A stretch of 64,000 nucleotides of DNA from Carnobacterium_B sp040274945 (GTDB taxonomy: Bacteria > Bacillota > Bacilli > Lactobacillales > Carnobacteriaceae). The notes under the pieces were generated by a model. It saw nothing but the letters and a program-made list of their open reading frames with translations. It was not told where the DNA came from and made no database searches. Every line of letters starts with the position of its first letter. The first letter of the stretch is position 1. The DNA lies in assembly GCF_040274945.1 (NCBI RefSeq), contig NZ_JBEMAR010000004.1, positions 166,781 through 230,780 on the forward strand. Direction: 5' to 3'. Both the position numbers and the translations under genes were made by a program. Shown piece by piece: positions 36,176 through 44,363 of this stretch.

Positions 36176-37636
36176 ATGTTTTATGTTACTAATTTTTTTG
36201 AAAAGAAAGATAAAGTAGGGTTCCATTTAATACCAGATAATTGGAATGATTATGGATTTCGTACATTGTATAGGGTTGTTTATGTAAATAATGAATATAA
36301 AGAAATAGAGATAGGTAATGTTAAAATCGGATTTAAAGATCAAGAGGATAAAGATCCTGATTTAATATTAGAATCTTCTTTTGAAAAAATACCTAGTGGA
36401 TTTTTCTCTGTTGGACAAAGTGCGTCGTATTATAGTAGTCTAAAAAATTTAGGCGATGATATAAGAGTAAAGTATTTGGATAACTTAAATGATACTGCAT
36501 ATGATAATGAACTTTATGAAGCTGTTAAAGATGAAGAGGTTTTTAAAACTTCTTTAATGAGAGAAGTAAACTTAAGCACCTTCAGCAACCAATATACTAG
36601 GATAGCACATGGCGGGGCTATATTAACAGATTACAAATTTGAATATTATATTGATAGAAAGGAATCTCCTAAAGCAAAATTTAAATTTGAAGTAACTCCA
36701 AATAAGTTGCCTCCAACAAATATACACGCAATAATTGGAACTAATGGTGCTGGTAAAACAACTTCTTTGAAAGGAATTATAAATAAATATTTGAATAGCA
36801 AATTCAATGATACTTTCTCAAATGCGATTTTTATATCATTTAGTGTTTTTGATAAAAATATAAAATATGGAAAAGATGATAAGGATAATGAGTTTTATTA
36901 TGTTGGAGTAAAAACCGATGAATCACGGACTAAAAGTTATGAAGAATTAAAAAAAGAATTTTATGATTCAGTGCTTAAAATATTTTCAAAAAAGAGATAT
37001 TATTATTTACATAGGATGTTTGAAATATTAAATGCTGATTTCAATCTAAGTAATCTGAATTTATTAAGTATTATTGAAGAGTATCTTGAAACAAATCGAA
37101 GTAGAGAGAAGGCAGAGGAATATAGCAAAAAGATAGCAAATATATTTATGGATTTAAGTTCAGGACATCAAATTATTTTATTATCCGTTACCAAAATTGT
37201 AGAGTTAATAGTTGAAAAGACTTTAATCTTAATAGATGAACCTGAAACACATTTACATCCGCCCTTATTATCAGCTTTTATCAGAGCAATTTCAGAATTA
37301 GTAATTGCTGAGAACGGTGTGGCAATTTTAGCAACACATTCTCCAGTAGTTTTGCAAGAAGTTCCTAAATCTTGTGTATCTATTATAAGAAAATACGGAG
37401 GTAGCGTCAAAATAGAAAGACCTAGATTTGAAACATTTGGTGAGAATATAGGAGTGTTAACAGAAGAAGTTTTTGGTCTGGAAATTAGAAACACAGGATT
37501 TCATCAGTTATTGAAAAATAAAGTAATGGAATATAGAGATTACGATGAAGTTATAAATGTATTTAAAAAAGAATTAAGTATTGAAGCGAAATCTATAATT
37601 CGTACGTATATTAATGAATTGGATAGTGAGGAATGA
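36176..37636 (+). CDS. ptuA: Septu-like defence ATPase (PtuA-type, AAA/ABC ATPase)
   Basis: A 486-residue ATPase of the overcoming-lysogeny/AAA15-like group. Walker A is IIGTNGAGKTTSLKG near residue 188, the signature is LSSGHQ near 327, Walker B is LILIDEPETHLHPP near 350, and ILATHSPVVLQEV follows as the switch region. A non-ATPase region of about 180 residues precedes Walker A, where many family members begin within 40 residues. The next gene, three bases downstream, encodes an HNH nuclease, so the pair matches the Septu (PtuA-PtuB) anti-phage layout. No reverse transcriptase is nearby, so this is not a retron. Base use looks more AT-rich than guaA. The symbol is by analogy. Confidence 0.8.
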   Translation: MFYVTNFFEKKDKVGFHLIPDNWNDYGFRTLYRVVYVNNEYKEIEIGNVKIGFKDQEDKDPDLILESSFEKIPSGFFSVGQSASYYSSLKNLGDDIRVKYLDNLNDTAYDNELYEAVKDEEVFKTSLMREVNLSTFSNQYTRIAHGGAILTDYKFEYYIDRKESPKAKFKFEVTPNKLPPTNIHAIIGTNGAGKTTSLKGIINKYLNSKFNDTFSNAIFISFSVFDKNIKYGKDDKDNEFYYVGVKTDESRTKSYEELKKEFYDSVLKIFSKKRYYYLHRMFEILNADFNLSNLNLLSIIEEYLETNRSREKAEEYSKKIANIFMDLSSGHQIILLSVTKIVELIVEKTLILIDEPETHLHPPLLSAFIRAISELVIAENGVAILATHSPVVLQEVPKSCVSIIRKYGGSVKIERPRFETFGENIGVLTEEVFGLEIRNTGFHQLLKNKVMEYRDYDEVINVFKKELSIEAKSIIRTYINELDSEE

Positions 37637-37639
37637 TTA

Positions 37640-38794
37640 ATGTATCCTATTGAATTTCCAAATTATAGTTTAGAAGACTTTTTTGATGAAATGATAGCTA
37701 GCAAGCAAGGAACAGCTTATAATTTTTTAAAAGGAAGACTGACTCTGATTAAAAATCAGCTTATAGAAAAGGAAAATGAATATGTAGAATTAACATCTTC
37801 AAAGTCAGATAGTGGATTATATGATATTGAAGAGAATACAAAAATTTTAATATCAGATAAAGAAAGTATAGGAAATATTATGAAGTTATCTAAAAACATT
37901 TCCCAAGAAGAACTAATTAATTTATTAAACGAAAAAAAATTAAGTTCAATATTCCAAGAAACTAAACTTGATGAAATGAGTTTAGTTGAAATAAAAAGTA
38001 CTCTTAACAATACCAGTATAAAAGAAGCTTTAAACTTAATCACAGATTCAAATCTTAAGAATATATTAAGCTACATTGATTCTGAGGCTATGAAAAAGGT
38101 TTATGAAAAATATTTAGTTAATACTAAAGAGAGCCAAAATATTGGTAGAAAAGTATATGAACACGTAATGCTTTTATCTGAGAATAATCTTTGTCCGTAC
38201 TGTTTGCAAGGTACCGTGAGCACTGTGGATCATTATTTGCCCAAGGCTTACTTTATTGAATATGCAATTACTCCGATAAATTTATTACCATGTTGTTTTG
38301 ACTGTAATAAGAATAAAAAAGATACTAGATTGTTACAAGAAGATAAAATGTTTATTAATCCTTATTTTGATAATCTTAAAGATACAAGATGGCTTGGATG
38401 TAAAGTAAATGAGCATTGGCCTATTACTTTTACATATTATGTAAGAGAGGATATAGAAGATGATATTTTAAAGGAACGATTAAAAACTCATTTTCGTAAT
38501 TTGAAATTAGGCTCTTTATATGCTAGTAATGCTGTAACTTATTTTAGGGGAAGAATAAAAGAAATAGTAAATGAATATAACTCAAATGATTTAAAACCAC
38601 CTATTGAGTCACTTCGAAGTAGTAAAGAATCAATAGAGGATTATAATCTAAATTCTTGGGAAGCAAAAATATATGAAGCGTTGTTGAATTCAAATTGGTT
38701 TTTAGAGATAGCTATTGAAGAGTTGCAAGAAAAGTATAAGGTAACTAGGGAGTACAAAGTTAAAAATGAACTTTATGAAAGATGGCATGGTTGA
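37640..38794 (+). CDS. ptuB: Septu-like HNH endonuclease (PtuB-type)
   Basis: A 384-residue protein. The HNH/zinc region lies at about residues 184-226: CPYC, then DHYLPK with the catalytic histidine near 198, then NLLPCCFDCNKNKK with the second zinc pair. This spacing matches HNH proteins partnered with AAA ATPases in Septu. The first 180 residues are mostly charged and helical, with LNxxKLSSIFQETKLDEMS-like repeats, and have no counterpart that I recognise in compact PtuB proteins. In the proposed system the ATPase binds and regulates the nuclease, which cuts phage DNA. Transcribed with the ATPase, and ends at a bidirectional terminator. Confidence 0.8.
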   Translation: MYPIEFPNYSLEDFFDEMIASKQGTAYNFLKGRLTLIKNQLIEKENEYVELTSSKSDSGLYDIEENTKILISDKESIGNIMKLSKNISQEELINLLNEKKLSSIFQETKLDEMSLVEIKSTLNNTSIKEALNLITDSNLKNILSYIDSEAMKKVYEKYLVNTKESQNIGRKVYEHVMLLSENNLCPYCLQGTVSTVDHYLPKAYFIEYAITPINLLPCCFDCNKNKKDTRLLQEDKMFINPYFDNLKDTRWLGCKVNEHWPITFTYYVREDIEDDILKERLKTHFRNLKLGSLYASNAVTYFRGRIKEIVNEYNSNDLKPPIESLRSSKESIEDYNLNSWEAKIYEALLNSNWFLEIAIEELQEKYKVTREYKVKNELYERWHG

Positions 38795-38934
38795 TGTTCC
38801 ATATGCTTATCTAACTTTTTGTTTTACGGTTTAATAAAACTCATTTGTTTAACATTTTTTTAAGATGGAGAATAACCCTTAATTTCTTATTTTTCTATTT
38901 CTGAAATACCATATCCTTGCAAAAGTGGGTAAAA

Positions 38935-38961
38935 AAATAGACACTTTTTTAGTGTCTATTT
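38935..38961. terminator. Bidirectional terminator inside the defence island
   Basis: Perfect 11-base stem AAATAGACACT/AGTGTCTATTT with a T5 loop, A-run on the left and TATAT on the right. It separates the convergent ptuB and STAND genes. Confidence 0.85.
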
Positions 38962-39011
38962 ATATAACAACATTATATTTATTTGTGGTATTAAATATTA
39001 TACTTTAATTT

Positions 39012-42000
39012 TTAAAAGAACTCTTCTCTGATAAAAAAACCTATTGTAGACCCACGCAGTACTAAAAAATTGAGAACACAAAGTAGATCTTTTCTTAAAG
39101 TAGGATTTCTTTTAACTTGATCTTTGAATTCTACTGATATTCTAATTACTAATTCTTCTAAATAGAATAAAGTATTGGTTTGTAAGCGACAATTAACTAA
39201 ATGATCATTTTCGGAAATTATCTTTGAAATCCATTTTAACCCTTCTAGAACAAATGAGTAACCAACGCTATTAATAAATCTTGAAATAGAATATAAGGTT
39301 ATCGGTAAAAAGCCTATATCCTTCACAATGTTATCAAAAAATGTCAAATGTGAAATTTGGACACCAATCCACTCTTTTTGCTTATCTCCCCAGTATAACC
39401 ATGCAAAACAATAAGTAGATAATACTTCATCAATTTCATGTAGTTCTCTGTTAACTTTAATGTTTTCCTTATATGGAAGACATAATCTAATAATTGGATA
39501 ATATAACTTATTCCATATTTGCCAGAATACTTTATTATCTTTTTTTGAATCATGTTCGATTAAAATATTTGATAGGAAATTTTCCATCTGGTCAGATATG
39601 CAAAGAAAAGGTTCTAAAGAATCTACTAAACCCATTCTAATTTGATCTTTAGTATTATAAATATATTGGGATAACCACTTAATATATGATGCTTCTAATT
39701 CATAATTAATATTTTTGTCATATCCTCTACGGTGATTATTTTCGAAAATATCCCTCCAAACTGAAGGTGTTATTTTTTTTATTAAATGAAAATGTTTGTT
39801 GCTATAAACATCCAATAGCATTGTTGCACTTAATATCGAATCACTGTCTAATAATGAATAACTAAGCTCTTCTAATTGAATAGGATTCTTGAAAACTTTA
39901 TTCAATAGTTTTTTATTAGACTTTACAAATTTTTCTATGGGTCTATCAGAGTTCTCTCTTCTCCATTTTTCAAAGTTTGGTTTTAATGATACAAACATTT
40001 TAAAAATATTTTCGGCATCATCAGGACAATATTCCCACATTGTATTAGAAAACGTTTTATGATGACTTCTATCTCTGGAGTAGTCCAAGAATATTGCAAA
40101 AAGAAATACTATATTTAAATTAAATCGCTCTTCATGGTTGCTAGTATTTCTTATTAAATATGGTAGGCTCGCTACTAATGCTTGGTTACCATTTGTTGAA
40201 TCATTGATATTATATGAGAGTAGTAAATCTAAATTGTTCAATAGTATTTCTTTGCAATATTCTTTTTGTGTGATTGCTAAATCTGATTCATAGAAATTTA
40301 GCAAAACAGCTGAAATATAGATAGGTGCACTTTTAGTGAAAAGGTCATAATCATTGCATTTTTCTAATTGTTTTTGGATTAATATCATTTCTTCAAATGC
40401 CTTTAAAGGATTTATTTCATAAATATCATATTTTTGAAATTTTTCTAAATCATTTTCAAATTTTGCTCTAGCCCATAAAGAGACATTTGAAAACCGATAA
40501 TATTCATTGTCATGACTTTGCCTTTCTTCGCGTAACAACGTTAGATCATCTTCCTCTTCAACTTCCAAAAATACATATTCTTTACCATCTTTAACAAACT
40601 TATTTTCTAAATTTGGTTTAAACCGCCTAAAATCTATTCTATTTAATGCATAGCGTAAAGTTGTATTTTCAGGAGTCGCTTTATCATCTAATAAATCAAT
40701 ACAACTATATAATTTTTCTAGTCTATTAATATGCATCTGTTGTGAGATATCATCAGATTTTAATTGATAATCCCAAAGTACTTTTTCTAGTGTTGTTTTT
40801 CTAAAAGGTAAATTATTTGAGTTGATTCTTTCTTGATCATAGAACTTATTGTTAGGTAAACCTCTAAACCAATTATTTGTAGATTCACTTACTAATCTCT
40901 GATTGTCAAGCAAAAAGATAACTTCACCTAGAGATATAAGAGAACAAGCTGTTATAAACAATTCTTTCGGATGGGCAAGAACTATACTATTTATTACAGA
41001 AGTAATAGCCACTGACTTAGAATTTCTTAATAAATAGTCACATATAGAATTTGCTTGTTTTACATCCATAATCGGAATATTATTTAGTAGCCATTTTTCC
41101 AAAGCCATAAGAATACATTCTAGTAGGTTTGGTCCAGATGAGCCACCTCTATGGACCATCCATAGTCGATTACTACATATCTGATTAATTTCGGTTCCAT
41201 CTGATAATATTAAGGTAACTGGGTAAGTTTCAAAATATTCACTATTCAAATTTGATTTTTCATAATTTTCGGTAACAGAATTAACAAAATTTATTACGAA
41301 ATCAATACCTATTTTAGGTGAGGATTGTAACAACATAAAAACTGGTGTCCAAAGTGCGCTTGTAGGGTGATAATTATGATGTGTTTTTTCTGATACACCA
41401 AAAGCATCCTCAACAGTATCCCAACTATTATAGGGCAAATAATGAGATGTTTTGTTATTAGATCTCTTCCAAAAAAATTGACAAATTTTTACCACTATCT
41501 CCGGCATAACCTGACAGGGTACAATGCTGTTTGAAACATTTCCTAAAAGTTCTTCAATTAAAACAAAGTAGATATCTCTATGGTCTATGTCATTTTCCAT
41601 AGCTTCATTAAAAATAATTAGAAGAGAATCCTCTAATTCGAATGATGACTCTAATATTGTTACACTTAGCTTTTTCTTTAGATCTCTATCTACTAGGTAT
41701 TTAATTTCTTCGTTTTCAAATAATCTGTACATATGTAGTGCTATGGTCCCAGCTTGTTTGGTGGTATGTCCTTGCTTAAAATCTTTTATCCAACTAGCAA
41801 TAATATCGTAAACAAGTGTTATAAAACCTACATCCCACTTCAGGTTAGATAAGTTTTTATAAACGAAATCTATAATATACTGCCATCCAACTCCTGAAGG
41901 TTTAGTAAAACGATATAATAAGCTAGTTTTAGCATCAATCTCATTTGGCGTCAGAATATTAGAAGCAGAGTCATAATTGATTACTTTACACGTAGTATTA

Positions 42001-43748
42001 ACTAAAAAGATTACACGTTTAAGTAATTCTGTATCACTATCCAATAAATCACTTAACAATAATAGAGATGTAATATTGTTTTCAGACTCCATTAAAGCTA
42101 TTAAGAGTTCATCTTTCCAAATTTTATTTATAGAATGGTTAGTTATTGATTTTATTATAAATCTGTTTAACTTAGTATCCTCGTCGTCGTGTAGTTTGTC
42201 GTGTATCCACGAGCGATAGTGCTTGCGCATAGGCATATTTATACTCAGTGAATTATGAAACTCTAACTCACTATTTTGATAATATTGATATTGATAATTA
42301 ATAAAATGCCATGCAGCTAATTCTTCATAAATATCATGAGCAAAATAATAGCCCTTATAAACATCATCATAATCAATTACTTCATCAAATCGTAAACTTT
42401 GTAGTATAGAGATATCCCTATCAAACTTGTTGGAATTAAAATATGAACTTTCGCTTGTGGTAGTTTTTAACATATCGAATATCAATTGTTCTCGAATAAT
42501 TGAATTCGAATCAGTGTTATGGGGTATTCCTTTTACTTTATAATTCCAGATATGTGTTAAAAATAAACCACGAGACTTTGAATAATCAACACTTTCATCA
42601 AACGTGTTAATATACAAATTTAGATAGAACAGGTTGCAAATTAAATCTTTCATCTTTACGTTTTTGGGAACAGGTATGTTACATTGACTTAATAAACCAT
42701 TAATCTTTTCAATTGAATTCATCTTCATTGGATGCTCTAAGAATTCTTTTGTTTTTAATATAAAGTTTAAATAATTATCTTTATACAAAGATCTAATAGT
42801 GTGAATGATCTTCCAGTTATAGCGTACAGCGGTATTTAAAAAAGTATCTAGAACTGTCTGTGACATAGAAAATCTCTTTTCAGCAGAATCTATTATAATT
42901 ACTTTATTTTTTGCATCACTAAACGCACTCAAAAAGTCATTTATAGTACAGTCTCCAAATTGTCTACCAAATTCTGAAAGGTTGTTAAAACCAAAATCTG
43001 TTGCTTTAAAAATAAAAATTGGCATTTTGGAGAACGAATTATTATAAAATGATTTAATCAATCCCGATTTTCCGGTTCCAGAATAGCCATGTATTACTAA
43101 ATGGTCATTTTCTGATTTTAAAAAGTTCAAGAAGATAGAATCAGAATAGTCAATTTTAATTTTTTCCTTATTATAAGAAATAGAGTTGTCAATGGAGTTA
43201 ACTAGTGTTTCTGTATGTAAGTTTATTTGTTCAATAAATTTTCTAATCCCTTGTTCAGGGTTAAAAAAGAAATCTCTTATAAAAGAAGGAATATCAGCAG
43301 AAAAAAGCATTCGTTCTATATGACTTGGTACTCTCCATTCAATAATTATATTCTGAATTTTGGCATAATCTTCAATATCTTCTTGATACTTTGGTTTTTT
43401 CTTGTTTAGAGAATTACTCTCTGACATCTCTTTATTTACATAAACATGGATTTTAGTCAATTCTGGGTTTTTCTTCTTTGCAGTATCGACCATTCTAGTG
43501 AACTCGGAAACTTTACTACTAAATTTAGTAGAAGAATCATAGTATTTTGCTTGAAATCCGATAATTTCTTTTCCATTCTTAATAGGTTGTGTTTCTATAC
43601 CGGCTTGATTAAAGTATCTGAAAACACCTTTTTCTTGGTTGAATTCGTGGCAAAACAAAATGTATGCCAACTGTTCAAATGCGTATTGGGTACTACCTGA
43701 AAAAATATAGTTAAATGATTCCCAGTTTATTCCGATGTTATGATACAT
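39012..43748 (-). CDS. STAND-type NTPase with N-terminal PD-(D/E)XK nuclease, Avs-like
   Basis: A 1578-residue protein. Residues about 1-150 look like an Mrr/Cap4-type nuclease: FEQLAYILF with E25, then NQAGIETQPI with E52, then GFQAKYY with Q66 and K68, i.e. the (D/E)-x(n)-QxK pattern. Residues about 200-480 form a P-loop NTPase: Walker A HGYSGTGKSGLIKSF near 220, Walker B NKVIIIDSAEKRF near 281, and IIHTIRSLYKD, like the arginine-bearing strand of STAND proteins. The remaining 1100 or so residues look helical and may be a repeat-based sensor; I recognise no family there. No membrane segment. GGAGGA precedes the ATG. The layout fits Avs anti-phage receptors, which sense viral proteins and then cut DNA; this is inference. 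Confidence 0.75.
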   Translation of the reverse strand: MYHNIGINWESFNYIFSGSTQYAFEQLAYILFCHEFNQEKGVFRYFNQAGIETQPIKNGKEIIGFQAKYYDSSTKFSSKVSEFTRMVDTAKKKNPELTKIHVYVNKEMSESNSLNKKKPKYQEDIEDYAKIQNIIIEWRVPSHIERMLFSADIPSFIRDFFFNPEQGIRKFIEQINLHTETLVNSIDNSISYNKEKIKIDYSDSIFLNFLKSENDHLVIHGYSGTGKSGLIKSFYNNSFSKMPIFIFKATDFGFNNLSEFGRQFGDCTINDFLSAFSDAKNKVIIIDSAEKRFSMSQTVLDTFLNTAVRYNWKIIHTIRSLYKDNYLNFILKTKEFLEHPMKMNSIEKINGLLSQCNIPVPKNVKMKDLICNLFYLNLYINTFDESVDYSKSRGLFLTHIWNYKVKGIPHNTDSNSIIREQLIFDMLKTTTSESSYFNSNKFDRDISILQSLRFDEVIDYDDVYKGYYFAHDIYEELAAWHFINYQYQYYQNSELEFHNSLSINMPMRKHYRSWIHDKLHDDEDTKLNRFIIKSITNHSINKIWKDELLIALMESENNITSLLLLSDLLDSDTELLKRVIFLVNTTCKVINYDSASNILTPNEIDAKTSLLYRFTKPSGVGWQYIIDFVYKNLSNLKWDVGFITLVYDIIASWIKDFKQGHTTKQAGTIALHMYRLFENEEIKYLVDRDLKKKLSVTILESSFELEDSLLIIFNEAMENDIDHRDIYFVLIEELLGNVSNSIVPCQVMPEIVVKICQFFWKRSNNKTSHYLPYNSWDTVEDAFGVSEKTHHNYHPTSALWTPVFMLLQSSPKIGIDFVINFVNSVTENYEKSNLNSEYFETYPVTLILSDGTEINQICSNRLWMVHRGGSSGPNLLECILMALEKWLLNNIPIMDVKQANSICDYLLRNSKSVAITSVINSIVLAHPKELFITACSLISLGEVIFLLDNQRLVSESTNNWFRGLPNNKFYDQERINSNNLPFRKTTLEKVLWDYQLKSDDISQQMHINRLEKLYSCIDLLDDKATPENTTLRYALNRIDFRRFKPNLENKFVKDGKEYVFLEVEEEDDLTLLREERQSHDNEYYRFSNVSLWARAKFENDLEKFQKYDIYEINPLKAFEEMILIQKQLEKCNDYDLFTKSAPIYISAVLLNFYESDLAITQKEYCKEILLNNLDLLLSYNINDSTNGNQALVASLPYLIRNTSNHEERFNLNIVFLFAIFLDYSRDRSHHKTFSNTMWEYCPDDAENIFKMFVSLKPNFEKWRRENSDRPIEKFVKSNKKLLNKVFKNPIQLEELSYSLLDSDSILSATMLLDVYSNKHFHLIKKITPSVWRDIFENNHRRGYDKNINYELEASYIKWLSQYIYNTKDQIRMGLVDSLEPFLCISDQMENFLSNILIEHDSKKDNKVFWQIWNKLYYPIIRLCLPYKENIKVNRELHEIDEVLSTYCFAWLYWGDKQKEWIGVQISHLTFFDNIVKDIGFLPITLYSISRFINSVGYSFVLEGLKWISKIISENDHLVNCRLQTNTLFYLEELVIRISVEFKDQVKRNPTLRKDLLCVLNFLVLRGSTIGFFIREEFF

Positions 43749-43816
43749 ATAGACTCCTCCAAATAATTTCAGTTATTCATGCAAAAAATGAGTTATATCT
43801 GTATTCAAAATAAAAA

Positions 43817-43845
43817 AGTATAATATCGATTATATTATACTACAA
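43817..43845 (-). promoter_or_regulatory. Palindromic promoter of the STAND gene
   Basis: On the minus strand -35 TTGTAG, 17-base spacer, -10 TATACT. The inverted repeat AGTATAATAT / ATATTATACT with a five-base spacer spans 43817-43841 and covers the spacer and -10. It could be a repressor site or simply an AT-rich palindrome. Confidence 0.5.
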
Positions 43846-44076
43846 ATGAGCATAGAGCTATGGTATTAATTAATTATAAAGGGAAATTGTTTTTATAGTG
43901 TAACTACTTTCAATAAAATACAAATATTTAGGTTGCAGTCTAGAAAAATAAAGAGATATAATTGAGTACAAAAATGTACTTTTATTATCAATACGGACAT
44001 GGAGAGCACGTAAAAGTAGTTTTAGGCAATAGATATGATAAAAAAAATTCTTAGTAGATTTGCACATACGCACTTA
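43846..44076. other. Intergenic region between STAND gene and ABC-F promoter
   Basis: No credible gene. A short inverted repeat AGTACA-AAAA-TGTACT followed by T4 lies at 43965-43980. The 67-codon minus-strand frame here has no ribosome binding site or recognisable product. Confidence 0.5.
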
Positions 44077-44105
44077 TTGTACAAAACACATATCCTTGCT
44101 ATAAT
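44077..44105 (+). promoter_or_regulatory. Promoter of the ABC-F gene
   Basis: -35 TTGTAC, 17-base spacer, -10 TATAAT. It lies about 260 bases before the ABC-F start codon, leaving a long leader with a small upstream ORF and hairpins. Confidence 0.8.
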
Positions 44106-44135
44106 ACACCTAACAAATCGAAAGGTTGTGCTTAA

Positions 44136-44150
44136 ATGTACACTATCTAA
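44136..44150 (+). CDS. Four-codon leader peptide (MYTI) of the ABC-F gene
   Basis: ATG-TAC-ACT-ATC-TAA preceded by GAAAGG. It begins about 25 bases after the predicted transcription start and precedes two hairpins. Very short upstream ORFs followed by terminators are known for ribosome-mediated attenuation of resistance-type ABC-F genes in Gram-positive bacteria; stalling of an inhibited ribosome here would favour an antiterminated leader. That it is translated is inferred. Confidence 0.5.
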   Translation: MYTI

Positions 44151-44167
44151 AACAAATCGTAATTGAA

Positions 44168-44204
44168 GAAGAAACTTTTTTCTGCCAATAGGGTAGGTTT
44201 CTTT
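44168..44204 (+). promoter_or_regulatory. First leader hairpin of the ABC-F gene
   Basis: Outer stem AAGAAAC/GTTTCTT, inner CTGCC/GGTAG with one G-U pair, with the left-arm T-run unpaired. It begins 17 bases after the leader-peptide stop codon; GCAACGG and a T7 run follow. Confidence 0.5.
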
Positions 44205-44301
44205 GCAACGGTTTTTTTAGATAAATCATTTAAACAACTTTTTGAATCGGTAGAGTTGCCATCTATAGGCATACTAGGATTCTCTCTGTTTAATTGAAAT
44301 T

Positions 44302-44345
44302 GACCAACCGTCTGCAGAAACTTGCTGGCGGTCGTTTTTATTTAT
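44302..44345 (+). terminator. Attenuator-like terminator just before the ABC-F start
   Basis: GACC...GGTC closing pairs with CC/GG and GCA/TGC inside, then GTTTTTATTTATT. It ends some 18 bases before the start codon, so it would block expression unless an alternative fold forms; AACCGT here can pair with ACGGTT at 44208-44213 upstream. Confidence 0.6.
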
Positions 44346-44363
44346 TAGATAGGAGGAATCAGT

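Noticed and set aside
36176..38794. Retron or PARIS assignment for the ATPase gene
   Set aside because: No reverse transcriptase or msr/msd-like RNA, and the partner has an HNH centre rather than a TOPRIM domain.
43870..44073. 67-codon minus-strand open frame between the STAND gene and ABC-F
   Set aside because: No binding site, no recognisable sequence; AT-rich region gives such frames by chance.
44106..44345. T-box riboswitch before the ABC-F gene
   Set aside because: No T-box sequence or specifier stem; a mini-ORF with attenuator explains the leader better.
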